A stretch of DNA of 64,000 bases from Corynebacterium callunae DSM 20147 (lineage in GTDB: Bacteria > Actinomycetota > Actinomycetes > Mycobacteriales > Mycobacteriaceae), in the NCBI RefSeq assembly GCF_000344785.1, contig NC_020506.1, forward strand, positions 2,666,001 through 2,730,000. Direction: 5' to 3'. The notes below the pieces were generated by a model. That model saw only the letters and a list, made by a program, of their open reading frames with translations, searched no databases and was not told where the DNA came from. Each line of letters starts with the position of its first letter. The stretch's first letter is position 1. Positions 63,091 through 64,000 of the stretch are shown here, one piece after another. A program made the translations under genes and the position numbers.

Positions 63091-64000
63091 TTAACCCGCT
63101 CCGATCAACTCGCCCGGAATGGTAATGCCGGGGAGAATCTCCACCGCGCCACCACCAGTATCAGCTGGCTGCTCTGCAGCAGGGGCAGCCGGTGCTGCGG
63201 GAGTTACTGGCTGTACTGCTGAGGTAGCAGGTACTGCAGCATCAACGCTAGGCACGGTGTCCTGAACGGTGCCGGTGTCTCCATAAGAATCACTGGTGTA
63301 TGGGGTTGGGCTCCATACATAATCAGCTGCTGGAGGATTGCCATATCCCAAGGCCGGTGCTGCTGGCCAAGATTCCAAAGGAGAGGTTTCCAGGGCATTA
63401 TCCATGGTGGCCTTCCAGATGGAGGCTGGGGTGTTGGAGCCGTACATGAGGCCACCCCACTGGTTATAGAGTGCAGTGTTATCAGCGGTACCAACCCACA
63501 CTGCGGTAGCTAGCTGTGGGGAAGCGCCAACCATCCAGGCGTCCTTGTTGTTGCCGGTATCACCAAGCTGAGTGGTACCAGTCTTTGCAGCAGATACCTG
63601 GCCATCGGCAAGCCCATTGTTATTAGCACTAGCCGCAATTGGGGCCATCGCATCAATGAGGTTCAAAGCAACCTTCTCAGAGACACGGCGCTCACCCTCG
63701 CCATCTTCAAACTCATAGAGCACTTCGCCACTGCGGGTTTCCACCTTGGAGACAAAGTGTGGGGAATGCCAAACACCTTCATTTGCGATGGTGGCCATTG
63801 CAGAAGCCATATCCAAAGGACGGGATTCGTACTGGCCCAAGATGATGCCCTCATAAGGAGTCTCACCATTTTCGGTCAGGGTCTCTGGGATGCTTGGCAA
63901 AGATTCAGCAATACCCAGTGCATGTGCCATATCAGCAGTATCCTGTGGACCATTTTCCAGATCCTGCTGCAAGCGGATAAAGCTGGTGTTATAGGACTTC
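63091..64000 (-). CDS. Class A penicillin-binding protein, C-terminal part (partial)
   Basis: The frame is open to the window edge; about 302 C-terminal residues are present. It shows the end of the transpeptidase domain: SYNTSFIRLQQD near the edge, the KTG motif in AAKTGTTQLGDTGNNKDAWM, then GYTP-like loops, and a Pro/Ala-rich tail ([20 protein letters not shown]). The Ser-xx-Lys and glycosyltransferase domains lie outside. It builds peptidoglycan at the cell surface. Synteny with ponA1 suggests a PBP1a/1b-type enzyme, but I do not assign a symbol. Confidence 0.9.
   Translation of the reverse strand, partial: KSYNTSFIRLQQDLENGPQDTADMAHALGIAESLPSIPETLTENGETPYEGIILGQYESRPLDMASAMATIANEGVWHSPHFVSKVETRSGEVLYEFEDGEGERRVSEKVALNLIDAMAPIAASANNNGLADGQVSAAKTGTTQLGDTGNNKDAWMVGASPQLATAVWVGTADNTALYNQWGGLMYGSNTPASIWKATMDNALETSPLESWPAAPALGYGNPPAADYVWSPTPYTSDSYGDTGTVQDTVPSVDAAVPATSAVQPVTPAAPAAPAAEQPADTGGGAVEILPGITIPGELIGAG

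Noticed and set aside
63069..63110. tRNA-like start GCGCGGATAGCTCAGTGCTAG after the PBP gene
   Set aside because: Only the acceptor/D-arm-like half is present. The following bases are the 3' end of the PBP coding region and give no anticodon arm, T-arm (GGTTCGA) or matching acceptor end.

Overview
The window is chromosomal DNA of a Corynebacterium close to the C. glutamicum group. Gene content and order point there: ldhA-pyk2, lldR and lldP-lldD, msrA, sod, the haem-responsive two-component pair hrrS/hrrA, the PspA-like rsmP, and a ponA / DUF2029 / rpsF-ssb-rplI / dnaB block that is also syntenic in mycobacteria. Several encoded proteins (LdhA, LldD, LldR, HrrA) read almost like the C. glutamicum sequences. 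This is recognition from memory, not a database search.

Layout. 1-3.1 kb: end of an unidentified hydrolase-like gene, then aspA and an asparagine-type permease. 3.1-7.6 kb (minus): an unusual Nramp-like transporter, pyk2 and ldhA. 7.9-16.7 kb (plus): a membrane alpha/beta-hydrolase, a HAD phosphatase, an FMN reductase, lldR with a phosphoesterase, a PepSY membrane protein broken by an in-frame stop, and the lactate-use pair lldP-lldD behind a promoter that carries operator-like palindromes. 16.7-22.7 kb: M20 amidohydrolase, msrA, sod, a KtrAB potassium system and a LysR regulator. 22.8-30.7 kb: an MFS exporter, a polytopic membrane/cupredoxin fusion, a RecB-like nuclease, a DUF6474-like coiled-coil protein, hrrA/hrrS and a lipoprotein. 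30.7-37.1 kb: sortase with a coupled 50-residue membrane protein, a YidC paralogue, TetR, a GlsB-type membrane protein, a tandem Usp protein, a 45-residue peptide and an RluA-type pseudouridine synthase.

37.1-51.1 kb holds two directly repeated rrn operons (16S-23S-5S, minus strand). As far as I can compare them they are identical over 5,927 bp. A 2.16-kb spacer separates them; in it a frameshifted IS3-family element sits inside a decayed acetyltransferase gene. 51.1-57.2 kb: a GntR regulator, a NYN-domain protein, rsmP, thioredoxin, an HMA-type small protein that lacks one cysteine, an MFS transporter and a PadR regulator with a His/Arg-rich N-terminus. 57.3-64 kb (minus): dnaB, a DnaA-box-rich intergenic region, the rpsF-ssb-rplI operon, small membrane/secreted proteins, a DUF2029 glycosyltransferase and the C-terminal part of a class A penicillin-binding protein that runs off the window.

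Themes. Lactate is made (LdhA) and used (LldP, LldD) under LldR. HrrSA handles haem. RsmP, the sortase, the PBP and the DUF2029 protein belong to envelope growth. The most striking non-gene signals are a repeated GTCGANAAGC motif (about 20 copies, several intergenic with a shared T-rich extension), the tandem rrn repeat whose right edge falls in that motif, the DnaA-box cluster before dnaB, and two divergent gene pairs whose start codons overlap.
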